48,554 bases of DNA, taken from NCBI GenBank assembly GCA_016935365.1, contig JAFGRB010000379.1, positions 1-48,554 of the forward strand, given 5' to 3'. Under the pieces are notes generated by a model. That model was given only the letters and a program-made list of their open reading frames with translations. It did no database searches and had not been told where the DNA came from. The stretch's first letter is position 1. Each line of letters begins with the position of its first letter. Below, piece after piece: positions 24,727-37,773 of this stretch. The DNA is from Deltaproteobacteria bacterium. GTDB taxonomy: Bacteria > Myxococcota > B64-G9. Made by a program: the position numbers and the translations under genes.

Positions 24727-25376
24727 CGTCACGAGAGCGCCCGCAGCCATACTACATCGCCATCGAAGGTCCGATCGGTGTGGGCAAGACCACGCTCGTG
24801 CACAAGCTGAGCCATCGCTTCGGTGCCCGCATGGTGCTGGAGATCGTGGAGGAGAACCCCTTTCTGGGCGACTTCTACGCCGATCCCGAGAAGTACGCCT
24901 TCCAGACACAGCTGTTCTTCCTGCTGAGCCGCTACCGCCAGCAGCAGGAGCTGTGGCAGCCCGATCTCTTCCACCGCTACATCTTCTCCGACTACATCTT
25001 CTCCAAGGACCGCCTGTTCGCCTCCCTGACCCTGACCGACAACGAGATGCTGCTGTACGACCAGGTCTTCCAGATCCTGGACATGCGGGTGCTCAAACCC
25101 GACTTGGTGGTCTACTTGCAGGCACGCCTGGACGTGCTGCTCGACCGCATCAAGCGGCGCGGGCGCCCCTTCGAGAAGAACTTCGACTCGAGCTATCTCA
25201 AGCGCTTGTGCAGCGCTTACAACGACTACTTCTTCCACTACGCCGACACCTCTCTGCTGGTCGTGGACACCTCGGACATCGATGTCGTACACTCGGATGA
25301 TGACATGGAAGATCTCGGCCGGAGCATCATGCGCCACCGGGGTGGCGTCCAGTTCTACAAGCCGCTCGGCCGCTGA
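24723..25376 (+). CDS. Deoxynucleoside kinase, second of two
   Basis: A 217-residue paralogue of the preceding gene. It has P-loop EGPIGVGKTTLVHKL, the motif SDYIFSKDRLFA and a lid DRIKRRGRPFEKNF. In bacteria such as lactobacilli paired dNKs form heterodimers with different nucleoside specificities; the ATGA-coupled tandem arrangement here suggests something similar, though specificity cannot be read from sequence. No ribonucleotide reductase gene is nearby. Confidence 0.88.
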   Translation: MTSRERPQPYYIAIEGPIGVGKTTLVHKLSHRFGARMVLEIVEENPFLGDFYADPEKYAFQTQLFFLLSRYRQQQELWQPDLFHRYIFSDYIFSKDRLFASLTLTDNEMLLYDQVFQILDMRVLKPDLVVYLQARLDVLLDRIKRRGRPFEKNFDSSYLKRLCSAYNDYFFHYADTSLLVVDTSDIDVVHSDDDMEDLGRSIMRHRGGVQFYKPLGR

Positions 25377-25403
25377 GCGGCGCTTCGCTGGAAGCGGAGC
25401 TCG

Positions 25404-26450
25404 ATGAAGGCCCTTGGCACACTGCTGCTGCTCGCGCTCGCGGCCCAGACGGGCCGGGCTGCGGAGATCGTGGCCGTCTTCGACGTGGAGGCCCGCAGGG
25501 TCGCGCTGGATCGCGACGCGCTGTCCGCCCTGACCGACTACCTGGCGGCGCGCCTGGCCGAGTCGGGCCGCTTCGAGGTCGTGCCCCGCAGCGAGATCAA
25601 GGCCCGGCTGACGGACGAGAAGGCGAAGACCTACCGCAGCTGCTTCGACCAGGCCTGCCAGATCGAGATCGGCCGGGAGCTGGCCGCGGAGAAGACGCTC
25701 GCCGGGCAGGTCGTTCGCATCGGCAAGCAGTGCGTGGTGACGGTCCGACTGTACGACCTGAAGAAAGGCACCATGGAGCGCGCGGCCACGGGCAAGGGCG
25801 ACTGCAGCGAGGACGGCGTCATGCTCTCGATCGACAGGGTCGTCCGGAATCTGGCCAGCAGCGCCCCGGAGACCTGGAAGCCGGGCTGCGCATCGGCGGA
25901 GGACTGTCTGGCGAGAGCCCGCAGCAGCGCCGACGCCGGCCAGAAGAGCCGGGCGGTGGCCCTGCTGACGGCTGCGGAGCGAATGGGTATCCAGGCCGGA
26001 GACTGGCATCTCGCGGATCGCGCCTGGGATCGCGCCTGGGACCTGCTGCAGCATCCCACCGAGCTCGATCCGGAGCTGGCGCGCGAGCTGGAGCGCGCCT
26101 GCAAGCAGCGCCGCTTTGGCGCCTGCCAGGCACTCGGACGCCTCCACAAGCACGCAGTCCGGCGCCCGCAGCGCGCGGCCGAGCTTTTCGATATCGCCTG
26201 CCGGGAACGCGATCTCCCGAGCTGCGAGGACCTGGCCGACCTCTACACCGAGGGCGCGGGCGTCGAGCGGAATCTGGTTCTGGCGGGAGAGCTTCGCGAG
26301 CGCATCTGCCAGCAGGGGCACCTATGGGCCTGCCAGGATCTGGCCTTCCAGTACTCGCGGGGCCTGGGCGTCTCCCAGGACCACGAAAAGGCCCGGGCGC
26401 TGTATCGCAAGGCCTGCCAGGGGGGCGTCGAAGAAGCCTGCAGCCGCTGA
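25404..26450 (+). CDS. Exported CsgG-like/Sel1-repeat protein
   Basis: A 348-residue protein with a Sec signal peptide (ALGTLLLLALAAQTGRA). Residues about 22-150 resemble the N-terminal domain of many myxobacterial PEGA/TPR proteins (VAVFDVEA, RFEVVPRSEIKARL, a C-x4-C pair and LAGQVVRIGKQCVVTVRLYD). The C-terminal 150 residues contain about three Sel1-like repeats (KACQGGVEEACSR and DLADLYTEGAGVERNLVLA). It is probably a periplasmic scaffold. Weak GGAG lies four bases before the ATG, 27 bases after the kinase stop. Confidence 0.78.
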   Translation: MKALGTLLLLALAAQTGRAAEIVAVFDVEARRVALDRDALSALTDYLAARLAESGRFEVVPRSEIKARLTDEKAKTYRSCFDQACQIEIGRELAAEKTLAGQVVRIGKQCVVTVRLYDLKKGTMERAATGKGDCSEDGVMLSIDRVVRNLASSAPETWKPGCASAEDCLARARSSADAGQKSRAVALLTAAERMGIQAGDWHLADRAWDRAWDLLQHPTELDPELARELERACKQRRFGACQALGRLHKHAVRRPQRAAELFDIACRERDLPSCEDLADLYTEGAGVERNLVLAGELRERICQQGHLWACQDLAFQYSRGLGVSQDHEKARALYRKACQGGVEEACSR

Positions 26451-26487
26451 CGGCTCACCAGTCTCTCCCACCCCCCAGATCCGGGGC

Positions 26488-27768
26488 TCACTCGCCCAGG
26501 TAGTCGCACATGGAGCGGATCTGTCGCTCCATCTCCAGCCGGCCCCGCTCGTCTCGCGGAAGTGCTGGCGGCGCTGCGATTGCCTCCAGCCCGCCGACGC
26601 GAAAGGCGCGACAGCGCTCCTTCTGTTCTTCGAGCCAGCGGCAGGCCGCGCGAAGCTCCTCGGGGCCGGGCGCTGTTGTATCCAAGCCCGTGAGCTGCGC
26701 CCGATATCTCGCCACGGCCTCGGAGATGCGCCCCTGGTGCTCCAGCTCGCAGATCTCGAGCAGCTCGGCATAGGGGTTCTCGTCGCGCGGCTCGAAGGGC
26801 GACGCATGCACCCCGGCCGGCGGGACGAGGCACAGCACGCAAAAGGTCAATGCGGCCGCAGCGCCCAGCGCGAGCTGAGCCGCCAGCACCCACTTGCGCT
26901 GGCTCCGCTGCAGGGACTCGGGCCGGAAGGCGAACCCGATCAAGCCGCCGGACGCGAAGCCGAAGAAGTGGGCGGCGTGATCCGCGCCGATGAGCAGGCC
27001 GAAGACGAGGGTGTAGACGGCCCACTTGAGCATCAAGTTGCGCACCTGCAGGCCCACCGAGCCGCCCCTTCGCTGCCCCCATCCGGCCGAGAGCCCGCAC
27101 AGTCCCATCACCGCACCCGAGGCGCCGATGCCGATGCCCTCGAGCCCGAGCAGGTCCGAGCCCAGGCTGGCCAGAAGCCCGGTCAACATGAAGAAGAGCA
27201 GCATGCGCCCGGGGCCGAAGACCTCCTCGACGTGAGGCCCGATCTGGGAGAGCGCGAAGAGGTTGAAGCCCAGGTGCCAGATGCCCGCGTGCAGGAAGAT
27301 GGCCGTACCCAGCCGCCACCACTCGCCGGCGCGCACGGCCGGCGCGAAGTGGCCCCCGTGGGCGTAGAGCGTGCCGACCGACAGGGACCAGATGGCGTCC
27401 GGCCCGCCTTCGGCCAGCACGAGCCGCGCATAGACGACCACGATCAGCAGGCCGAGCACCGAGCTGACCGATAGCGCCCGGGGCAAGCTCAGGCCGATGC
27501 GCTGCAGGACCTGCGAGCTGCGGCCGCCCAGCCGCGCGCCGCAGCCGCTGCAGATCTTCTGCTGCCTGTCGTGGATCCGGCCGCAGCGAGGGCAGACCTT
27601 GTGCTCGTAGGCGAGGTGATCGATCTTCTCTCTGGCCTGGGCTCTGGCCGAATGAGAACGCTGGCGCCAGCGCTCGAGCCGCCAGCGCACGGAGACCGCA
27701 TTGAACCCCAGCCAGCCTGCCAGCCGGGCCATTCGCTCGACCCAGTCGCCGCGATCCGGTTCTCTCAT
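26488..27768 (-). CDS. Rhomboid-family intramembrane serine protease with N-terminal zinc ribbon
   Basis: A 426-residue protein. A double-Cys zinc ribbon (CPRCGRIHDRQQKICSGCG, about residues 60-78) precedes a rhomboid core with six or more helices. Catalytic features are the HAGIWHLGFNLFAL segment, the Ser motif GASGAVMG and the catalytic His in ADHAAHFFGFASGGL. A C-terminal soluble tail of about 120 residues follows (RSMCDYLGE end). It should cut membrane proteins in the bilayer. ATG 27768 overlaps the iorB stop in an ATGA junction, so it is translated with the oxidoreductase genes; the functional reason is unclear. Confidence 0.87.
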   Translation of the reverse strand: MREPDRGDWVERMARLAGWLGFNAVSVRWRLERWRQRSHSARAQAREKIDHLAYEHKVCPRCGRIHDRQQKICSGCGARLGGRSSQVLQRIGLSLPRALSVSSVLGLLIVVVYARLVLAEGGPDAIWSLSVGTLYAHGGHFAPAVRAGEWWRLGTAIFLHAGIWHLGFNLFALSQIGPHVEEVFGPGRMLLFFMLTGLLASLGSDLLGLEGIGIGASGAVMGLCGLSAGWGQRRGGSVGLQVRNLMLKWAVYTLVFGLLIGADHAAHFFGFASGGLIGFAFRPESLQRSQRKWVLAAQLALGAAAALTFCVLCLVPPAGVHASPFEPRDENPYAELLEICELEHQGRISEAVARYRAQLTGLDTTAPGPEELRAACRWLEEQKERCRAFRVGGLEAIAAPPALPRDERGRLEMERQIRSMCDYLGE

Positions 27769-28378
27769 GACCCCCAGCGCGCACGGGCCTCGCGTCCATG
27801 CTGCAGCCCGCCCTCGAAGGCCTTGCGATTCGCTTCCAGGTGACGCTGCGGTACGGACGTCTCGATGCCCTGCCACAGCAGGTCCACGTCGAAGGGCAGA
27901 TCGCGGCAGCCGGCGAGCACGCCCAGCATGACCGTGTTGAGCGCCTGGGCCGAGCCCGCCTCCTGCGCCAGCTGGCTGGCGTCCAGCTCGACGAGCTTCG
28001 AGCTCACCTCGCGGATCCGATCGAGCAGGTCCACCACCTCGGGATACTCCTCGCCCTGCAAGGAGACGGTGAACGGCACGATCGGCCGGGTGTTGGTCAC
28101 CACGAGCGTATGCGCACCCGCCTTGCCGAGCGCCCGGACCGTCTCCACCGGCTCGAAGCCCAGCAGCACATCGGCGCCGCGGTCGCGGATCATGGGCCCG
28201 TGGACGCCGTCTCCGATCCGGACTGTCGACTCCACGATCCCCCCGCGTTGCGCCATCCCGTGGATCTCGCCCACCAGGACATTCAGGCCGGCCAGGGCGG
28301 CCACCTCCCCGAGTATCCGCGATGCCGTCAGGCTGCCCTGACCGCCCACGCCGGCGAGACAGATGTCGAGCTTGGCCA

Positions 28379-28379
<1 letters not shown>
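27765..28379 (-). CDS. iorB: Indolepyruvate:ferredoxin oxidoreductase beta subunit
   Basis: A 204-residue protein of the pyruvate-ferredoxin-oxidoreductase gamma-domain fold. The opening GVGGQGSLTASRILGEVA and GEIHGMAQRGGIVESTVRIG are diagnostic of IorB. With IorA it oxidatively decarboxylates aryl 2-oxoacids (indolepyruvate, phenylpyruvate) to acyl-CoA, reducing ferredoxin. It overlaps the iorA stop by one base and the rhomboid start by four, so all three are coupled. Confidence 0.93.
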
Positions 28380-32943
<4,564 letters not shown>

Positions 32944-32982
32944 TGCATGGGCGCGTCGACTGCAAAACGGGAGGAGGATGAC

Positions 32983-33426
32983 ATGTTCTCGAACCGGATC
33001 GCGATTCCGACTCTGCTCGGTCTGCTTTTCTGCGCGCTGGCCCCGACGGCAGCGGCGGACGAGCAGGAGCGAGACGCCAAGTACTACCAGCAGCGTTTCG
33101 ACCATTACAGCAAGGTGATCGCCACGCTCAAGGAAGACGACGCCGCCGAGGTGGCCAGCCAGGAGATCGAGCTCATCCGGACCTGGATCGGCCAGGCGCA
33201 GGCCTTCCTCGCCAGCGAGAAGCTCGATGCCATCGAGCCGCTCATCAAGCGAATGGACGCCCAGGCCGAGTACATCCGGGCCAAGATCGAGCGCTCGGCG
33301 GCCGAGGCGGCAGCCCAGGAAGCCGAGGATATCGCCGCGGCGGCAGAGAAGAAGGCGGCCGGGGCCAAGGTGGCAGCCGAGACCGCGGAAAAGAAGATGA
33401 AGGCATTCGAGGCAGAGGGCCTGTGA
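32983..33426 (+). CDS. Exported Ala/Glu-rich coiled-coil protein
   Basis: A 147-residue protein from ATG 32983 with GGGAGGAGG upstream. The signal peptide (IPTLLGLLFCALAPTAAA) ends near AAA-DEQ. The mature protein is almost all helical and rich in Ala, Glu and Lys (ERSAAEAAAQEAEDIAAAA), a likely coiled coil. No family is recognised. It lies 19 bases upstream of the OmpA-type lipoprotein and has similar composition to its helical region, so the two may interact in the periplasm. Confidence 0.72.
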   Translation: MFSNRIAIPTLLGLLFCALAPTAAADEQERDAKYYQQRFDHYSKVIATLKEDDAAEVASQEIELIRTWIGQAQAFLASEKLDAIEPLIKRMDAQAEYIRAKIERSAAEAAAQEAEDIAAAAEKKAAGAKVAAETAEKKMKAFEAEGL

Positions 33427-33445
33427 GGGTCCTGGAGGTGACGTC

Positions 33446-34717
33446 ATGTCCAAGATCGACTTCCTCGCCCTGCTGATCGCCTCAGTAGCCCCGCTGTGGA
33501 TCTGCGACTGCACCCCCACGCCGCGTCCACCGGAGCTCGTGACGGTCAACAAGATGATGCTCGACCAGGCCAGCGCCAGCAAGGCCTCCTCGGCAGCGCC
33601 CCAGACATTCAAGATGTCCCAGCGCTACTACCAGCTGGCCGAAGCGGCCTACGACGACGGCGAGATGGATCAGGCCGCCCACTTCGCCATGCTCGCGCAG
33701 ATCAAGTACCTGACCGCCATGGAGCAGTCCATGCGCCTGGCCGCCGACGAGCGCCGGGAAAAAGCCGAGCGGCGCTTTGCCGCGGCTGAGAAAGCGGCCG
33801 GCTCTTACGATGCCAGGAAGGAGGAGGCGGACAAGCGCATCGCCAGGATGGAGAAGCTCAAGGCGCTGCAGAAGCAGCTCGAGTCGGAGCGCACCCGGTC
33901 CGCAGCGGAGAAGAAGCGCATCGAGGAGCAGATGGCCAAGGCGCGGGCCGAGGCCCAGGCGAAGCTGGAAGCCGAGAAGAAAGCAGCCGCCGAGAAGCTG
34001 GCCGCCGAGCAGGCGCTTCTGGAGCAGACCCGCAAGGAAAAAGAGGTCCAGGAGCTTCTGGCCGACGCCCGTTCTCGGATCCAGATGGCCGAGGCCCTCG
34101 GCGGGGCCGAGCACGATTCGGCCAACCTCAACAGCGCCCGGACCTTCACCGCCCAGGCGAACAAGGCTCTGGAGGAGAAGCGCTTCAAGAACGCCAGCGA
34201 CCTGGCCGGCATGGCCAAGGAAAAGGCGGACGCCGCCATCGCCAAGTCGAAGGCGGCCTATGCGGCCAAGCAGGAGAAGATGGCGCTGCTCCAGCAGCGC
34301 AAGGCCCTGTTCACCGAGGCCACCACCCTCGGGGAGAGCGAGATCGGCGCGTCGGTCAAGCAGGACAGACGCGGCGTGGTCATCACGCTGCGCGACATGT
34401 TCGGATCCGGCAAGGCGACCGTCCTGCCCGAGCGCACCCGGCTGCTGGATCGAATCGCCGAGCTGGCGAGCAAGTACGCAGACTACCCGCTGGTGATCGA
34501 AGGCTACACCGACTCCCGCGGCCGGGCAGCCGACAACTTGGCCTTGAGCCAGTCCCGCGCGCAGTCGGTGCTGGACTACCTGGTGAGCGTCAAGAAGCTG
34601 ACATTCGAGCGGGTCAAGAGCGCCGGCTACGGCGCCTCCAACCCGATCGCGGACAACTCCAGAGCCGAGGGCCGGGCCAAGAACCGGCGCATCGAGGTCA
34701 TCTTCCTCTTCCGCTGA
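33446..34717 (+). CDS. OmpA-family peptidoglycan-binding lipoprotein with long helical spacer
   Basis: A 423-residue protein. The leader LLIASVAPLWICDCTP carries a Cys lipobox. An N-terminal DUF4398-like region (YYQLAEAAYDDGEMDQAAHF) leads to a long Ala/Glu/Lys coiled coil (about 100-300), then an OmpA C-terminal domain with YADYPLVIEGYTDSRGRAADN and the closing RAKNRRIEV, which binds meso-diaminopimelate of peptidoglycan. It probably links outer membrane and wall. GGAGG precedes the ATG. It is in one operon with the coiled-coil protein before it and likely with the FGGY protein after it. Confidence 0.9.
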   Translation: MSKIDFLALLIASVAPLWICDCTPTPRPPELVTVNKMMLDQASASKASSAAPQTFKMSQRYYQLAEAAYDDGEMDQAAHFAMLAQIKYLTAMEQSMRLAADERREKAERRFAAAEKAAGSYDARKEEADKRIARMEKLKALQKQLESERTRSAAEKKRIEEQMAKARAEAQAKLEAEKKAAAEKLAAEQALLEQTRKEKEVQELLADARSRIQMAEALGGAEHDSANLNSARTFTAQANKALEEKRFKNASDLAGMAKEKADAAIAKSKAAYAAKQEKMALLQQRKALFTEATTLGESEIGASVKQDRRGVVITLRDMFGSGKATVLPERTRLLDRIAELASKYADYPLVIEGYTDSRGRAADNLALSQSRAQSVLDYLVSVKKLTFERVKSAGYGASNPIADNSRAEGRAKNRRIEVIFLFR

Positions 34718-34768
34718 TCGTCCGGGACGCTTTGCCCTTTGAGGGCCCGGGACCCGGAGGACCGCCGC

Positions 34769-35836
34769 GTGCAAGCCCTGGTCGGAATCCACGTCGGACT
34801 CGAGCAGGCGACCACCCTGGTCGCGGATCCGGACGGGCGGATCGTGTCCCTCGCCCGGGCAGCCATACCCACGCACCGGCCCGAGCCCGGCAAGGTCGAG
34901 CAAGAGCCGGACGACTGGTGGCGCGCGGTGGCCTCGACCTGCCGGCAGGCGCTGAAGGATGCCGATGTCTCTGACTTCGCCGGCGTGGGCCTCGCCTCTC
35001 AGCCCAACTGCGTGGTGGCCGTGGACTCCCGCGGTCACCCGCTCGGCCGGGCCCTGATCGCGACCGACCGGCGCGCGGCCGCGGTGGCCGCGGATCTGCT
35101 CACGCGCTTCGAGCCCCTGGACGTCCAGCGGCGGACGGGATCGAGGATCAGCGCAACCCAGGCCACGATCAAGATGGCCTGGGCCAGCCGCCACTGGGAC
35201 CTGTTCCAGCGCTGCCGCCAGGCGCTCTCGGCCGGCGGCTTCGTGGGCCAGCGCCTGACCGGCCGGTCGTTCCTCGACCGCACCCAGGCCTCGGTGTCGG
35301 GCTTTCTCGACGTCCACAGCCGCCAGTACGCGGTCGATCACCTGCAGGCGCTGGGCGTGCCGGCCGGCAAGCTGCCATCCCTGGTCGATCCCTTCGAGAA
35401 GGTCGGCCGCATCACCTCGGCTGCGGCCGCGGACACCGGCCTGCGCGCCGGCCTCTGGCTCGCCGGCGGCCTGTCCGAGCCCGCGGCCTGTGCGCTGGCC
35501 GCCGGGCTGGCCGAGCCGGGCCAGGCCCTCGTGCTGCCGGGCGGCGAGCTGCTCGTCTGCAGCGCCCACCCGGTTGCCGACGCCCAGGCCCGCACCTACA
35601 CCTGCCTGCACACGCTGCCCCAGCGCTGGCTCGTGGTGGCCGACGGCGAGGCCCCGATCGCCGAGCAGCTCGACTGGCTCACCGCGGCCGGCGCCCCGGC
35701 CCGCGAGCTCGCGCTATTCGGGAAGGACGCCCTGGACGAGGCCGAGCTCGCGGACTGCGCGCGCCGGGGGCTCGGGCTGCAGGTGCTCGACATCGAGGCG
35801 CCCGAGGCGCTGGGCGCCGCGCTCGCAGCCGGCTAG
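34769..35836 (+). CDS. Degenerate, truncated FGGY carbohydrate kinase-like protein
   Basis: A 355-residue protein starting at GTG 34769 (GGAGG eight bases upstream). The fold is FGGY kinase: GIHVGLEQATTLVADPDGRI, VEQEPDDWWRAV, GVGLASQPNCVVAVD and ALIATDRRAAAV align with xylulokinase. However, the active enzymes are about 490 residues and have GIDxGT near the start and a catalytic Asp in a GGGDN-type motif; here these read GIHVGL and GGLSE, and the C-terminal ATP-binding subdomain is short. It is therefore probably not a working kinase and may be a regulatory pseudokinase or decaying gene. It lies 51 bases downstream of the OmpA lipoprotein, probably in the same transcript. Confidence 0.75.
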   Translation: MQALVGIHVGLEQATTLVADPDGRIVSLARAAIPTHRPEPGKVEQEPDDWWRAVASTCRQALKDADVSDFAGVGLASQPNCVVAVDSRGHPLGRALIATDRRAAAVAADLLTRFEPLDVQRRTGSRISATQATIKMAWASRHWDLFQRCRQALSAGGFVGQRLTGRSFLDRTQASVSGFLDVHSRQYAVDHLQALGVPAGKLPSLVDPFEKVGRITSAAAADTGLRAGLWLAGGLSEPAACALAAGLAEPGQALVLPGGELLVCSAHPVADAQARTYTCLHTLPQRWLVVADGEAPIAEQLDWLTAAGAPARELALFGKDALDEAELADCARRGLGLQVLDIEAPEALGAALAAG

Positions 35837-35882
35837 CTCGCTATTCGCGCAGGCGCGGATCCCTTTCACGTATTGCCGGGAA

Positions 35883-35895
35883 GGGGCTCTGCCCC
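35883..35895. terminator. Hairpin between convergent genes
   Basis: GGGGC-TCT-GCCCC sits five bases from the end of the outer membrane protein gene and 46 bases after the FGGY stop. No T-run, so terminator function is only possible. Confidence 0.35.
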
Positions 35896-35899
35896 CTGC

Positions 35900-36799
35900 C
35901 TAGAAGCCGATCCGGTAGGCGGCGCCGGCGATCATCATCACCCAGTCCGCGCCCTCGTCCAGGTCGACGAAGATCACGTCGAAGAAGATGTCCAGGTCGT
36001 GGATCAGGGTGTACTGGCTGCGGAGCTTCATCGGCAGGATGGCGTCATCTCCGAATCCCAGCACGCCGAAGGTGAAGTGGAAGCTCAGCGGCTCGATCGG
36101 GGCCAGCAGCGCGCCGAGCTCGAACTCGATCAGGAACTCGTCCCGATCGACCGTCCGGTTGTCGACGGTGCGATCGCCGGCGGAGAAGCCCATCCCGAAG
36201 GCCCCGGTCAGCGCGAAGACCCGGTGGAACTCGATCTTGGCGAAGGTCTCGGCCAGCATGGCGAAGTCGGTGTACCAATGAGACAGCTCGTCCGACAGAG
36301 GGATGATGGTCCGCAGCCTGGCGGCCAGCTTCATGTAGTTGACGTGCGCGCTCAGGTCGTACAGCCCGTAGATCTCCATGTCCCCGGCGCGGAACTTGGG
36401 GGCGAAGTACAACGGGAAGAGAAGCCCCGCCTCCAGGTTGTCCCAGGCCCCGAAGCGGGCGCCGGAGCAGACCGAGAATCGATTGTCCGCGTGCTCCATG
36501 AAGTCCAGGCGGAAGCTCAGCTCGGGCTCGAGCACGAAGCGCGGCAGAGCCAGCGGCCGGGCGACCTCGGAGACCGGGTAGCCCGAGGGTACGACCACCT
36601 CGACCGTGCTGGCCGCTTCGGACTTGCTGTCCGCGGGGCTGTCTGGCACGGCGAATGGATCGACCTTTTCGCCAGTCTTGCTGGTCTTGCTCGTCTTGCC
36701 GGCCTCGTCGGACTTCTTTGGCTCGTCGGCTTGGGCCTCGAGCGCCAAAGCGCCCGTGACCAGGGCCCAGACCACTCCCAGCATGAACGCGGTTCTCAT
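35900..36799 (-). CDS. Outer membrane beta-barrel protein
   Basis: A 299-residue protein with a signal peptide (AFMLGVVWALVTGALALEA) and a Lys/Ser/Asp-rich spacer of about 50 residues (KKSDEAGKTSKTSKTGE). The rest alternates hydrophobic and polar residues as expected of beta strands (VLEPELSFRLDFMEHADN, FHFTFGVLGFGDD) and ends AAYRIGF with a terminal Phe, the classical BAM signature. Its family and function are not recognised; transport is possible. ATG 36799 has GAGGAGG. It starts 53 bases after tRNA-Gln on the same strand and is probably read from the tRNA promoter. Confidence 0.8.
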   Translation of the reverse strand: MRTAFMLGVVWALVTGALALEAQADEPKKSDEAGKTSKTSKTGEKVDPFAVPDSPADSKSEAASTVEVVVPSGYPVSEVARPLALPRFVLEPELSFRLDFMEHADNRFSVCSGARFGAWDNLEAGLLFPLYFAPKFRAGDMEIYGLYDLSAHVNYMKLAARLRTIIPLSDELSHWYTDFAMLAETFAKIEFHRVFALTGAFGMGFSAGDRTVDNRTVDRDEFLIEFELGALLAPIEPLSFHFTFGVLGFGDDAILPMKLRSQYTLIHDLDIFFDVIFVDLDEGADWVMMIAGAAYRIGF

Positions 36800-36851
36800 G
36801 GAACCTCCTCGCTTCCGCACAGGCCGCGCGCACCGGGCCTGACCGATCATA

Positions 36852-36922
36852 CTGAGGCGCTAGGATTCGAACCTAGATAATCGGCTCCAAAGGCCGATGT
36901 CCTGCCATTAGACGACGCCTCA
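36852..36922 (-). tRNA. tRNA-Gln (anticodon UUG)
   Basis: Reading the minus strand, a 7-bp acceptor stem (TGAGGCG/CGCCTCA), a D-arm, an anticodon stem TCGGC/GCCGA with loop CTTTGGA (anticodon TTG) and a T-arm with GGTTCGAATCC form a complete cloverleaf of 71 bases including a G discriminator. CCA is not encoded. Confidence 0.95.
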
Positions 36923-36935
36923 ACAACCGGATGCA

Positions 36936-36964
36936 ACGCTATCCGCGTGCATGCGGGCTGTCAA
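36936..36964 (-). promoter_or_regulatory. Sigma-70 promoter of tRNA-Gln
   Basis: A perfect TTGACA (36959-36964), 17 bases, TAGCGT (36936-36941), minus strand. The start would be about seven bases before the tRNA. Confidence 0.65.
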
Positions 36965-37009
36965 GCAATGGCCGGATCGAGCACCCCGACCGGGGCGTGC
37001 TCAGACGCT

Positions 37010-37213
37010 TCAGCCGAAGCCTGAGGGCGAGCAGGAAGACGGGGACGAGGCGGAGTCCGACGATCCGGACGTGGCGAAGAGCGAGACGCCGAGCGGATGG
37101 CGCCTCTTCTCTCCGCAGTGCGGGCACTCGGACGGCTCGCCCCGCTCGCTCACCGGACGCAGCAGCTCGAACGGCTTGCCGCAAGCCAGGCAGGTGTACT
37201 CGTACAGGGGCAT
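37010..37213 (-). CDS. FmdB-type zinc ribbon protein
   Basis: A 67-residue protein opening MPLYEYTCLACGKPFE, the standard start of the FmdB/CxxC regulatory family, with two CxxC knuckles (CLAC, CPHC). The C-terminus is Ser/Gly/Pro-rich and disordered. Members are often called putative regulators but their role is unproven. ATG 37213 is preferred over GTG 37219; GGGAGG lies nine bases before it. It is 41 bases downstream of thioredoxin on the same strand, so the two are probably co-transcribed. Confidence 0.87.
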   Translation of the reverse strand: MPLYEYTCLACGKPFELLRPVSERGEPSECPHCGEKRRHPLGVSLFATSGSSDSASSPSSCSPSGFG

Positions 37214-37254
37214 GACCACAACCTCCCGCCGTATATCATAGCACGGGGGCTGCC

Positions 37255-37644
37255 TCAGTCCAGTGCCTTGCTCGCGCGCTCCTGGCGGCGCTGCTCCTTG
37301 CGGCGCCGCTTGTCGACCTTCTTCAGGTAACGGTCGATCATCTTGGTGTAGGCCACCTTCGGCCTGGCGCCGAGGATCATGTCCCTGACCTCGCCGCCGT
37401 GGAAGAGCACGACCAGGGGGATGGAGCGCACGCCAAGGGCGGTGGGCACCCGGGGGTTCGCCTGCGTGTCGAGCTTGACCACCTTGAGCCGGTCTGTGTA
37501 CTGCTCTGCCAGCTCCTCCACGATCGGCCCGATCATCCGGCAGGGGCCGCAGGTCGGAGCCCAGAAGTCGATCAGCACGGGCAGCTCGGCCTGGATCACC
37601 TCGCGCTCGAAGCTCTTGTCACTCACCTGAAGCGGACTGCTCAT
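37255..37644 (-). CDS. Thioredoxin
   Basis: A 129-residue thioredoxin from ATG 37644 (AGGAGG). The active site is CGPC in FWAPTCGPCRMI (the usual Trp before CGPC is Thr, which may shift redox potential). The cis-Pro loop is GVRSIPLVVLF. A basic C-terminal extension (KKVDKRRRKEQRRQERASK) exceeds the 105-110 residues of standard thioredoxins and could bind nucleic acid or an acidic partner. It is cytoplasmic. A sigma-54-like promoter lies 43 bases upstream with a TGCAAC array beyond it. Confidence 0.9.
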   Translation of the reverse strand: MSSPLQVSDKSFEREVIQAELPVLIDFWAPTCGPCRMIGPIVEELAEQYTDRLKVVKLDTQANPRVPTALGVRSIPLVVLFHGGEVRDMILGARPKVAYTKMIDRYLKKVDKRRRKEQRRQERASKALD

Positions 37645-37685
37645 CGGAGGACCTCCTGTTTTGGATCTCGGCCTGGAGGAGAGTG

Positions 37686-37701
37686 AGCAAGCGGGGATCC
37701 A
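37686..37701 (-). promoter_or_regulatory. Candidate sigma-54 promoter of thioredoxin
   Basis: Minus strand TGGATCCCCGCTTGCT: GG-N10-GC with TTGCT intact but mismatches within CACG. The GC is 43 bases before the ATG, as at the serpin and activator promoters. Confidence 0.5.
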
Positions 37702-37773
37702 ATCGCCGAGCACGAAGCTAAGAATATGGATTTGAATGAAATACCAGAGAGATCTTCGGCTCTTTTGGCTGGA

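Noticed and set aside
36852-37000. tRNA-Gln as an integration site of a mobile element
   Set aside because: No integrase or duplicated tRNA 3' end is seen nearby.
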